Positions 50,552 to 62,634 of a stretch of 64,000 nucleotides of DNA are shown in pieces (within the stretch, counting starts at the first letter, position 1; every line of letters begins with the position of its first letter). Source of the DNA: Himantopus leucocephalus (lineage: Eukaryota > Chordata > Aves > Charadriiformes > Recurvirostridae); contig RSEF01000014.1 of assembly GCA_003993805.1 (NCBI GenBank), forward strand, positions 3,659,941 to 3,723,940, written 5' to 3'. The position numbers were made by a program, and so were the translations under genes. The notes beneath the pieces are model-generated. The model was not told the DNA's origin. It saw nothing but the letters and a program-made list of their open reading frames with translations, and made no database searches.

Positions 50552-53312
50552 ATAAAACATGACATGAATACACCTGTCCTTCAGTAACTACTGCATCATG
50601 AAACAGTTTTACGGAGGTACAGTTTCCAATACTAAATATACGAAATCCTACCATATTATACAAAAATCATGTCAAAAATTTTCCCATCCCACTGTGAGAT
50701 TTTTTTGTACATTTACTGTTCAGTGGGACAAACAGGAACTTAAAAGGATGAGATACAAAGAAGAAATCAAGGAGCCATCAGTTTTGAAATGTTTCTTTAA
50801 ACAGAGATTTAGTACATAATTGTGATTATTACTCTGTTTCTCTACTAAAACAGTTGATGCATTTCCATCTCCAACTACAGGTTCATTTAAACGATACCAG
50901 GAAGTAAGTAATGCTTTTAGACAGTCATTTGAAAAAGGCATTGCTGCAAAGCTGTCCAGCACCAGACATGTTAAGGGTGAGCTACGGTCCTGTCAATGCC
51001 CTCAGTCTAGCACAAATTTATGTGGACAATTGCAACATTTTCATTAGCATTTCTAATTTTTTGAGACTTGAGGCATCTCCTGCAATACTCTGCTGAGCTG
51101 CTCAGCACCGCCTGCCTGTTCAGGAAGGAAATGGTTGCTTGGCAGCTGTGCCAGCCTTCTCGGGTCACCAGAAGAGCTGCAAGCTCAGCCTATGCCTTGC
51201 AAATGCCATTTTTATTCAAATGTTAATTTTTGAAAAAAGTCTTACCTTTTATTTTGAATAAGAGGGTAGTTTATATATCACAGCATTATATCTACTAAGG
51301 TTTACAGCCATACTAAGATTTTGTCCGTGCTTTCTTACAACATACAATGTTGCTGTATAGCATCCTCGAAGCAAGTCCAGAGCAGACTGTATCTTAACAG
51401 ATACAGAAAAGTGTGTAGTCCCCAGGCCCTATCAAAACAACAGACAATCCCATTTTGATGAATTCTTCCCCCATGTAATAAGTCTCATTCAAACTATGTC
51501 TTGTACCTCTCTAAATTGGCTCAGGCATTTACAGAATCCTGGAACCAAGTAAGTTTCTTAAGATACCTGGCATTTTCAAGCTAGCAGTACCATCCATCCA
51601 AAAGGCAAAACTTTCTCAAAACCCTCTTCGAGAAAAAGTATTAAAAATGAATAAATATTTCAACAGAAAAAAAAAGAAACCTTGAGAATAAAACTAGAAC
51701 TGATCTCTTTTTAGTGTTGTGTTTAACGCCACTGTAAGAAAAAGAACTCAATTGGTAATGTTATGCTAACAAAATCCAGTGTCATCTAAATATTTTGTTA
51801 TTTAAAGACATAAATGCCAACTGTATGTCAATTTGTCAACTGTTCATTAGAATGCAGCAATAGAAAACTGCAGCCTATAGCAAGACCCTATAGCAAGGCT
51901 TATCTTTTCCTCAGCTTTTGAACAGGGAAATTCTATTTCTGTTTTCTCCTCAGATCAAGTACTATCAGTCTACTCTTTATTTTTATTCAGGAGATTCTGG
52001 AAACTACGACAGCAGTTCATGAAATTGAGATCCATTTTTTTCACTAGCCTATATTACAGCAATAACTATCAACAATATTAGTTACAATGTGTCTCAGTTC
52101 AGTGCTTTACCCCAACACTGCAGTTTTCTTTCTTAATTTCTTTTATCAGGTTTGAAAATGCTCTGAAGACCAATAAAGACAGACTCTAAATTTAAAACAA
52201 CAACAACAAAAAAACCCAACACCTTTAGAAACATGGTACACACAGTGCTTACAGTGTACAAGCTTATCTATATGAGCTTACAGTGATGCCTTCCCTTAAA
52301 AATAAAATAAAACATTAATTTTAAAGAGAAACACAGCAAAGTGCCAAACCCAGAAACAGCTTAACGAAAAACTACAATTTCTCTTCTACCCTCTCAGCAA
52401 GTGAAAGAAATTGCTTTCAAAATTCCCCACAAAGTTCAGTAACTATTGTTTCTCTACCACCTTTCAATAAATATTTTCCCTTCCCAGTAAAAACCTTCAA
52501 GCAGAACTTATGGCACTTCTCTCTCTTATGGCACTTGTTGGATGGTTCCAGCAAGTGAGGAGGGGGGATACTAAGAGAATATGGATGGGTGCGGACTGTC
52601 ACAGAACTGCTGAAGGAGGATGGTTACAGGGAGCCACACAACGGCCCAGATACCACCCTCTTGGCTAACCTCTCCCTGATAGATCTGGCTGAAATTACAG
52701 CAGTCTTCTTCAGTCTGCTGGTAACCTGCAACATCGAAGACCTCTAAAGGAGACCTGCAAGAAGGCTGTTAGCTTCTGGCTACTGTCTACACCTATGGGC
52801 TCACAGTATCGAAATATGTTTATTTGAAATGTTTTAACTCTAGCAAGTAAAAGTATGATTTTTTGGGGAAAAAAAATATAATTCATTAGTACAGCAATTT
52901 AGCACCCCAACTGTCAAACAGTAGTGGGATACAAGATGGTCTTTGTTTGAACTTAACTTGCTCTCAAAAGATGAGATGCTCCTTAAATAGAAATCTTACT
53001 TAGATACACTCTGATAGGACGATCCTGTTTTCTAAACCAAAAATCGAATGAATTAGGAATATTGATATCAAGTGCCCGTTATGCATAGTGCCTTCATGTA
53101 AAGATATTTTACATGGTACAACGAGGAAAACCAGATTTTTCATGCAGGAAGTATCTCCAGCATTTCACACGATCCAAAGGATTCAATATTTAGTTTTCTC
53201 CACTTTTTAAAAAATTAACACTGAATACATCTAGTACTAGCAATTGCCCAAAAAGCTGTAGCGCAAAGAAGATTAGAATTTGCCGATATTTATAAAATAA
53301 GACTTTTTTCTT

Positions 53313-53334
53313 GGGGGGGGGGGGGGGGGGGGGG
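53313..53334. repeat. G22 homopolymer abutting the assembly gap
   Basis: Twenty-two consecutive G run straight into the N block. Sequence beyond the gap restarts with CGGGAGGGAAGG, so the unsequenced part is probably also G-rich. The length given is unlikely to be exact. Confidence 0.85.
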
Positions 53335-53354
53335 NNNNNNNNNNNNNNNNNNNN
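53335..53354. other. Assembly gap (20 N)
   Basis: Twenty ambiguous bases inside an SNX29 intron. The round number and the poly-G edge suggest a placeholder at a sequencing stop and not a measured length. No exon boundary is affected. Confidence 0.98.
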
Positions 53355-56300
53355 CGGGAGGGAAGGCACAGAAATCAAGCATATCGATAGGTGCAGAAAG
53401 ACAGAAAAACATGGGTAAAACTTCAAATTCAGAGAAAGGAGGTTTTAGTTTTATTTCTGTAATCAGGTGTCCCTGTTGAGGTCTCTCTGAAAGGAAATTT
53501 ATTAATCCAAGTAACTTGGTAATTTAACATCACTATCACAACAAGAAATAAATTTAGAAAGTTATTTTCATATTTTCACTTTATACCAGGAGGCTACTAG
53601 AATACCTAAATGACGCATGAGTTGTTATAAAACTGCAATATTTTTATCTAGCAGGTGTCCAAGCATCATGTAAATTACATTACTTTCTTTTTTTTCCCCC
53701 CATAATGTCATGATGTAAAGCAACACCATCTGAACTGCTTCTATGAGCTCTATCTTCAATAATTTGTTAGAAGAAATCACTTCTCTTAAATATAGGATTA
53801 CAAGACAGCAAAAATAAAAACACCTCTTGACAGGCAAAATTTTGTTTTGTAGACCCTAAATAGTCTGCGTTCCTTCTTCCTAAACTTTAACAGCAATTAA
53901 TAGCTAATTTTTGTAAATTGAAAAGACTCAATACACTATTTTTATGAAATGTTACACTTGAGCACCACACGAACATATTAATTCAGTGAGATGTTCTGAG
54001 AGTGATGGAGAAGTACAAGCAGGCAAACCGTTTACCTGTTAAATTAAACCGCCAAAAATGAAATAGACTGTTCTGCACTGTGCTAGCTTTAACCTTTATG
54101 CTGAGTTTCAGGTACCCCAGACATTTCATACCACAGAACTTTAAGATTAAGTGTTTGCTATAAAGTATTTGTCATATAAAACCCAACCATTTCCTACTGA
54201 CTTATTTCTCTTCTCTTAGATAGTGATATGACAAAAAAAAATGGAAATGAAGAACAACTGAATGCTCTTTTCTAAGTGCTGTATACATAAAATATCCACT
54301 GCAGTCTTTTCCAGTAGAAAACCCAGAGGATCTGGATCAAAATCTGAGATACCCTGTAGTCCCCCTTAGTGTGCAGGTGACAATGTCAGAAAAGAGGTGT
54401 GCTGTGACTAGAAATCTTAATAATCATGCCAAGTGTGAAATTATTTTTGTTTCTCTCTGTATGGTACTTCAATTAAGTTACCTATTTGAAAACTAGACTG
54501 TATTAATTTGATCTCAATGGCTATTTAAAGCTCATACTTCTTTGAGAATTGAGCTTTGCAGTTATATAGCAACATGGCAACCTTAGAGGACAAAGTTTCT
54601 TTTATGGCTTTAGAATGCCATAAAAAAAAAAAAAAACAAAAAACAGCGTGTTATAGAATTAATGCATGTGGCTATACATATAAGAGTAATTTGAGTTCCT
54701 TTCCCGATTTGAACACAATACAAATGGAATTCTTTCTTTTCTTTTTAACCATACTACAGCATAAGCATGTCTGTCAAATTTACATTAACTACAGTTTTTC
54801 CTAAAACCCACAAAGCAAAATAGTATATGAAAATAACTCAATATACTAGTTATGTCCACTAAGAGGGTTGAAAATTAAAATCTACTCATTTTGAAAATCA
54901 AGAATAATATAGAATTTAAGCATCTCTGTTACACCATCCAAAAATCAAATTAAGTAAGCATTAATGAAACCAATCCTTAACTTCAAATTTTCAATATATA
55001 ACTTAAGGATTTATATTTCCAAGGCTTTTCTCCTTTAATAAATGTATTCCAATTCCGAAACATCAGAGAGTCATCATTTTCTACTAATTCTACTTGAAGA
55101 CATCGGGTATCAAAGCCTTAGTGCTGAGAAATATTATTTAGTCCACTGCCCCACAGGCATTAGCCAGAAGTTTTGCTTTCTTCTCTGCTTTCTAAGTCAC
55201 AGCTACCTATGACAGTATGACTTTGACAAACTAATCTGATAAAGGATAGTTTCTATGAGCTATTAAACCCCATAAAGTACAAAAGCACATATATCTGTAC
55301 TTCTGATTTCAATGCAAGTCAAACACATACTTAAACTTTAGGATGTCCTGAAGTGCTTTGCTGAATCAGGACACAAAACCACACAAGCCTAAAATGAAAC
55401 TACTTCCTTCCCTAAGATTCCTTCTAATCATCCTCTTTCAAGCATTCTGTATTTCTTCTGTTATTGTCTATGTACTAGTCAAACAGGAGTTGTTACACTT
55501 CCTATTTTAAAATACATATTTCAAACACTGTCAGTACATTAATTATTACAGTCACATTTGCTATCATGGCAATAAAGTGTACATTGGACATAGGCACGCA
55601 ACTTGTGACTTAATTCCTTTAAACCATTAATGTGATTTTCCATGTCAGTCTAGAACTACTGGTAGTGTTTTTATTAATGTGATGGTCTAGGATATTTATT
55701 GGAATAGTAGCGAAGTTGGAAAAAAGTATGAACACAGGCCTTCCTCCAGACCTGAAACATGCAGGAAGTTTCATTCATTGTTTCTGTCCCTCCTGAATGG
55801 TCACCTGTGAGTCAACAGTATCTCACAGTTTCACTGAATCACAATAGCAAAATACATACTGTGTTAATGTATGTATACGAACTACATAATGTACTGTCTA
55901 ATATAATTAGCATAGGACAATAAACACTGGATTTTGAACTCATTCTGTGTTGTACATGTAATTGATTATGGTAAACACACAGGTCTTCTTGAGGAGTTAG
56001 AAAAAGCTCTATTGAATACGTCAATAACCTTAAAAGAAAACTATGTAGCATTATGCTCTCTGCAAATTACTAGCAATATAAGTGGGTTTTTTTTCCAAAC
56101 AGCTGTCTCATCAAATCATTTGTGTCTCTCAGACCAACCCAGTAGCAGCTTCCCCCTCTTTCCCACAGAAAAATACTTCCACAAAAGTTAAGAAATCTTA
56201 AACACCAGACCTGTATCTTAGATACTTGCAGATATATGAGCATTTCATGCCACTGAGACAGTAGAGAACAAGTGAAAAAGAGGAAGCAGAGGATCCAGTA

Positions 56301-57173
56301 CTGGAATCTTCACAGAAATGCATTGGTCTGGCGACCTCTGTCCCTAACCCAGAAAGCTCCCCTCAGGGTAACCTCAAGGCCAGGTTATCACTCAACCATG
56401 AACTCTATGTAATACAGGACAGCACTGCTTCTTTGACCTACGCATGATGAAAAGCCTTGAAGCCTTTTCCCTTGCTTCTTCCTGCCAAACTCAGAGCGGG
56501 GCTTCCTTAAAAAACCTTATTCCTCTCACGCTCCTCCTCTCTTATCCATTCCGAAGGGGAGTTCAGTACCTCCATCATCTGGTCTAAAAAGATGCTTTAA
56601 AAGGGTACTTGTCTCTGAATAGACAGGTCCTGCTGGCCTAAAATGGCAGATCAACTCTTTACAGTAAGGAAATACATAACAGGGTTACACATCAACGGCA
56701 TAATGTTAAATCTTTAAGAGCAAAAATATTAAAATCCAAGCTCTAATTTGAATGGCTTCAAATTACTTCATATATATACATATACACACACAGCCAGACA
56801 ACTCTTTACTTGATAAACTTTTAAAAAACAAGCATTATAACCATAAAATGCAAGCTATATTCTGTTTTCTTTTATTTGCAATAAAATCTTTACCTTCTAT
56901 ACCTTTTAATCAGAAAATAGTTATCCTGCAGACTCTTAAACTCTTCATTATCTTCAGCAAACAGAGCAGACACTGATAAAAAAGCAGCTATGCTGGCAGG
57001 AAAAAAAGTTAATGGAAGACATCTGCACTGTTAGTGCAAAGGCAGGACTTCCACTGACATAAATGGGAGAAAGATAAAGGCCCTGCTGAATAGAACTTGC
57101 AGAATTACAAGACACATTCCAGAAGCCAACTTCATATATATCCTAAATGCTGTCTTTGATGTTGTCATATGCG

Positions 57174-57224
57174 TACACATGTGTATGTCTATAGAAATAG
57201 ATATCTTTTAAGATACATACACAT
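57174..57224. repeat. Nested inverted repeats
   Basis: The perfect 12-bp palindrome TACACATGTGTA (57174-57185) overlaps ATGTGTATGT (57179-57188), which pairs with ACATACACAT at 57215-57224. Inside that loop TATCTT (57202-57207) pairs with AAGATA (57210-57215) around TT. The structures compete for the same bases, and all are in intronic DNA. Confidence 0.65.
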
Positions 57225-60200
57225 AATATTTACCAACTTTTAAAATTACCGCGTACACAAAATAATCTACAATTTAGCTTAGTCACTGATAGGTTAGAGG
57301 TACACGTTTACTTTATTGAACTAACATTTGGGCATGAAACAAGCTATGGCTAGAGAAACAGCTCACAGACTTCAGTTGCATGGGCTAAAAATGATGAATG
57401 ATGATCCTCTCAACATTTCCTCCTAGACAGAAAATTTAATTTTAGATTTCTGTATTGTTCCTCCTATGGAGTTGAGGAGTCACAGCAAAGTCACTCTCTT
57501 CTAATCTCGGAAAAGTGCTGTGTATTCTTTCCATATGGGGTATCCGATGTTTTAAAGGAAAGCAAAGGATATCATGCAGTCAAGTCAGCAGTCAGTGGAA
57601 AGCTACCTTATTCAATTTCTACACACTTAGACAATCACTGAATTCACATCTTCAGTGGAAGCAAAGAACCGTTTCTATTTTGATTTGTCCTCTATTGGGA
57701 CAATACCCTCGCAAGAGGATACTTAATTAGATGTTTACTCAGTTACTAAAATCCATCCTTTAAGCATTATAATCTGCCCAATGCAGAAGCAGCAATTGAG
57801 ATTTTAAGGACGTTGTAATATTCAAAAAATTAGAATAGGTCCAGTAAATATTCACATATTACTTCTTAACCATTAGTTTGAAAGCAACATTTCATGAAGC
57901 GAGACACAAGCAAAGCATCAACAAAGGTTCAGAAGCTAAATGTAAGGGCTTATCTTAAATGAAGAAGAAAACAAAAAAGCTGCATTTCTATGCAAAAGCA
58001 TACAGGAAACCCTTTGCAATCAAGTACTATGATCGTATGAAGCTTCTCTTCATGAGCTTCACATAACTCAGCACACTCTAGATCTTGTGTGTGCTGGCTC
58101 AACGGAACCAAACCAGTCCTTTGGACTGCCTGACAGGAAGGCAGTAGTCACAAAGACTTAAACAGTGATAATGGAAGTATGAATTCAAAAGATTCAAAGT
58201 ACCTGACGACTGGCTAAAAGGCAAAAATCTATTTCATGCAAAAAAAACATGGTTTGAAATTACAAGTCTGGATATATACACCTACATATAAAATACTTAG
58301 CAAACCAGGCTGATCCATGGGGAGGATGTTTTAAAATTACAAAAGCAAACAGTTCAAGTGTTAAAAATACAGTTCAAATTTGTAAGTTTTAAATAAAATG
58401 ATCTGCAGTTTAAAAAGAGATGTACAAAAATATACAATGAGTATATGATATTTCTCTTTAACACATAACAAAAGAGAACTCAAACGAAACAACGATAAAC
58501 TGAAGGAAGAACACATTCTTGCAAGAACTACTTTGACGCTATTGAATATTTTGACAACTATTTGCTATCAGCACTGAAAGATTTTTAGTATAAAGTATAC
58601 AGCATGAGGACTAGTATATATAAAACTTAATACATGGAGTCTTGCAAGCATTATTCTTCTATTTTCCTTCAGTAATTAAATTATCTGTTCTGACTTGTTT
58701 CAAAGCAACATTTATAAATCAAATTATTCTTTTCATTGCTTTACATTAGTTCTAACTTCCTATATTCAAATGTTTAAACTGATACACGGAAAATAACGTT
58801 ACCAACCTGAGAGCCAAATACACAGTAGTCTCTGTAATTGAAAAAAGGCTACTTGTCCAAAGCAGTATTCTTTCCTCTTCTCTGTTCATTTTCTAACTGG
58901 TTTTCTGTATATTAAATTTATGTTTCCTCAAGTAGTAAAGCTAGTTTCTAATCCTACATACATAATTTCTTGAAAGATCATGAACATGAACTGTTAAGAT
59001 AAATTGTCCCAACTTAAGGTAAACATGTTAGAAACGTAATAATTAGAATTAATATAAATATCAGATTCTTAATCTATTGTTTTACAATTGTTAAATATTT
59101 TCAGATTTCACTGCTACTTGATGATAATATATATGCAATAATATATACTTGATTTTCTCACTTCTTAAAATCGTCATTTGGCTGAAATTCTGTTTTCTTT
59201 TTGCATTTTTTCCTGTGTCAAACTCTGCAGCTTTGCATTTGAACCTGATCTCTCTGATTTCTATTGTAGTGAGCAGGAAAATTATGCATGAAAATTAATA
59301 GTTCTCTGTGGGTTTTTTTCCTACATTACTCTCTTCTAGTCAAGCTTCCCCCCTCACAGCTCCAATATTTTGCATAGCAAGACAGTGGATAGTATTTTGT
59401 GACTCTGCAGTAGTGGTTCTAGGTCCTTCTGTAGAACATGGTGTCCTCTTGTGGTCTTGGAGGTTCCCTCAGTCAGACATCTAACTGAACACCAAATTTA
59501 GAGCTGGTATCAAGGGAGGTATCAATTACAGCAAAACCCTCTTTCAACGCCACCAACATTTAGAATAAGCATATCTCCTTCATTAGCCTCACAGTTCCAA
59601 CCGGCGTGTATTGAAGATATGCAACGAATAACATCATTCAGGTACAGACCTGAAGGATATAAAAGCACATGACACCTTTTTCCAAAAACTGTAAACCAGT
59701 CATTTTTTATGCATTTACACATGGAGCACTACGTTTTACCAATATGTTATTTGAGCATCTAATAACACTGAAGAGTTGTATAGGAAATGAAAACCACAGA
59801 CTGATGTAAACTGTTTAGAGATACTTTTGTTAGCAGAATTTACGTACCGCAACTGCTCTTTAAACACTGATTTAAGATTGTATTGATTAATCTAGAAATG
59901 GGAAGACAGCGGCAATTCTATTAAAAACAATATAACTAATATCAGAGAGAAAAAAATTCTATTGAAATCTAACAGCATATCTAAAAGGCAACATGCTTTG
60001 GTAGCCAATAAAGTTAAAGAAGTAGTATTGAGAAAAGTGGTATTGATAATATCTCTTCTAATGGTTATTACCAAACATTTGCATGTATAACGTCCTGCAC
60101 AAATCCCTCATCCTAAACTTAAAGTTCTACAGAATTCCAAGACAGACGCTCCCAAAATTTTACACTGAATTTTTCAACCTTCCAATTACTTCAACTTGGT

Positions 60201-62493
60201 GTCATGGAAAGGAGGGCCATCTCAAGGCCATCAACCCATCTCAGTCAGGCACACAGTGCACTGTCTTCCAAGTGGCTACTATTGCTGCTGGATCTATAGG
60301 GTAATCGTTCCTGAAGCATGATCCACCATACCACACAAACCCATGCAATATTCCTAAATGCAACACATACTGTGACATGGTACAGAACATAGCACCACTT
60401 ACAAGGTAACAATTTGCCGACACAATGTGCTGTGGAAATAAGCTCTTGTGTGATAACCTGAGGTAAGCTCTTGCAAAGCTGATGTGAAAGCACCACTTTG
60501 CAACCTGCAAGCTATTTACAGCAGGTAGCCAGAACTATAATCACTAATCAACTCCAATTATACAAGTGGCTTATGTCTCATCATAGGAGTCTTTCAGGAG
60601 TGCAATGGATGGCACCCATTTCCTACTGTAAAGAAAAGATACTTTCTCTGAGATCTGATACGACAGCAAATGATTGTGGGTTTATACATGATTAAGGTAG
60701 AATTTCAGCCCAAAGCTAAAGCACTGAAAGAATAAGCGATGCAAATTTTTTAATGAGTTGCTCAACTGATAATTTTGTATGCATCAGTTGTGCAACTGAA
60801 GTTGTAATTTAATTAGTATTTAAAGTAATTAAGGATGAAAGACTACCAAAAAAAAGCTTAAAAGAAGGCTTTTGTAATTTATTGAAGTGGCTGATACTCC
60901 ATCACTTCAAAAAAGGAGAATTAGTTATGTAACAAAGAATAAAATACATTGTTTCTATTACAAAACTATCCACTAAAAATGACACGAAAAATGCATGATC
61001 TTCTAATATATGAAAAAAAAAACCCAACAGAAAAGCTCTCATAAGTACTTTCATTTGCTAGGTTAGTAGGCAACAAACAACTACATTAACTCTGGACCAT
61101 ATGCCGAGCAAACTGACCTACAGATTTTATTGAAAAATTCCATATATATTTGTATCGCCACCACTTATTCCAGATTATATGCATTACTATTCACTTTGTA
61201 CCACATGTGCCAAGCTTATCTACTCATTTTTAGGGAACACTTGGGAAATCATTTGAAGTCAGATCAGAGTTACTATCTTTAAATGCTCACGATCCACATT
61301 CACTGGCATCTGAATGCCATTAAGGAATTTATAAATATTGGGTTTTGAAATTTTATATTACTTCATATGAATTAGCAATGATGACTTTTCTACCAAAGAC
61401 GAAGTTGCAACAGATATAATTAGGATGATTCTGTCATTTTAGTGATACATGTATTAATATGCTCTTAGGCCAAATAAAATGTCATGAAGATCTTTGAGTA
61501 TTTCAGTCACAATGTCAGCTTTCTTTTGATGACTACACTGATCACTATGGTTGGTGCTTCTTAGATATCTGATACAAGAACTCAGTGATACTAAAGCCAA
61601 AAAAACTAAAAGGAGAAAATCCCGTATAAAAACTAACAAATTTGATTAACGTTAGGAATACTGATTTAAGCACCCAGTGATTTAGTATAGACTTTTTTAG
61701 TCACAAACATGATTTAAATCTCAAATATTTTACTTGTGATAGTTAAATAAATTCTTCCGATCATTCCTACACTGTAAAGAAAAATTACTCTGATTACCTC
61801 TCAAGCCTTTCTAGATTTCTGAAGTTATTGCAAGGTGTATTTAAGCTCTTGAACATTTTTTAAGTTTTGGTGATTAAGGATTAAGCTATATGATACGACA
61901 TATTTACTACATACATCCTACAATATTTACTGTATTTGTCGCAAAATTCCCATATGATAAGAAAATGCAGAAATTCCCATTTTAAAATGGGAGAGCTAAG
62001 CCACAAAGACACAGATTATAGAAATTAAGCACCCAAATGCCTTTAAAAAGCTGGTTCAAAGAACTTACAAAAATTGGTCAACAGCACAGGAAATTTAAGG
62101 AATTCAGATTGATACTTTTTAAAATTTACAGAAATATTTAATGAATTACTAACCAGTGTTAATTGCTGGCATCTATTGAAAAGAATGGAGTAGAGATTAC
62201 ATTTTACATATACAGCTGTCCAGTACAGTTTTTCGGGTTTTGTGCATTTGTCTACTGTGTATGTCATCAATATTCCATTCAATAAAAACAGCTTTCTTTT
62301 CAGCAAGTGGAAAAATCAATGTATTAAATACGTTATCAATCTGCAGCTGTTGAGGGCAAAGCCTGTATAAAAATAGCACATACTGTCCAGCAGGTGTAAA
62401 AAATATTTATGCTAGTCACCTCCTTTTTTGTGTGTGTGGATAGGAAAGGTTTTTTCCCCAACTCTTACTAATACTATGAGTTCTTTTAAGTAC

Positions 62494-62634
62494 CTTGTTT
62501 CCAATGGCCTTTTTTGGTGGAAAGTTAAAAGTCCTGACTTGCTGGTATTTATTCTGTAATTTATGATGCAAGCTTCTGAACTCTGCGTATCTTCGATAAA
62601 CATTCCATTCATCATCTTTTATCCTAATATAAAC
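62494..62634 (-). CDS. SNX29: SNX29 internal exon, first half of the PX domain
   Basis: On the minus strand a pyrimidine-rich tract and TTTTGCAG (AG at 62636-62635) open the exon in phase 0 at 62634. It encodes 47 residues and ends AAG at 62494 before the donor GTACTT. The peptide starts VYIRIKDDEWNVYRRY and has the PX-domain signature RRYxEF (residues 14-19), then HHKLQNKY and the Pro-rich loop FPPKKAIGNK (38-47). By family knowledge, PX domains bind phosphoinositides on endosomal membranes, and the RRY Arg is part of the lipid pocket. The sequence agrees closely with vertebrate SNX29 as I recall it. The first beta-strands of the domain, the coiled coil and the N-terminal RUN domain must lie on exons right of the window. 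Open frame past the donor is only intron read-through. Confidence 0.95.

Larger units (their letters stand above)
43978..62493 (-). other. SNX29: SNX29 intron, 18,516 bp, phase 0
   Basis: It runs from the donor AAG/GTACTT (GT at 62493-62492) to the acceptor at 43979-43978. No exon is recognisable inside. A minus-strand frame at 49069-49482 (137 codons) resembles no known protein. Noted contents are a CpG-containing block near 46449-46554, the palindrome at 50530-50551, an unexplained protein-like short frame at 52573-52747, the poly-G tract with assembly gap at 53313-53354, and nested inverted repeats at 57174-57224. A GC-richer patch at about 56290-56660 shows no gene. Elsewhere I see only AT-rich intronic DNA. 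Confidence 0.9.

Noticed and set aside
60241..60510. Two overlapping minus-strand frames of 89 and 83 codons
   Set aside because: Two different frames over the same bases cannot both be coding. Neither shows a known protein or splice sites.
62416..62493. Open frame continuing past the PX exon
   Set aside because: It runs beyond the GTACTT donor and loses PX homology after GNK, while the homology resumes exactly at 43977. It is intron read-through.
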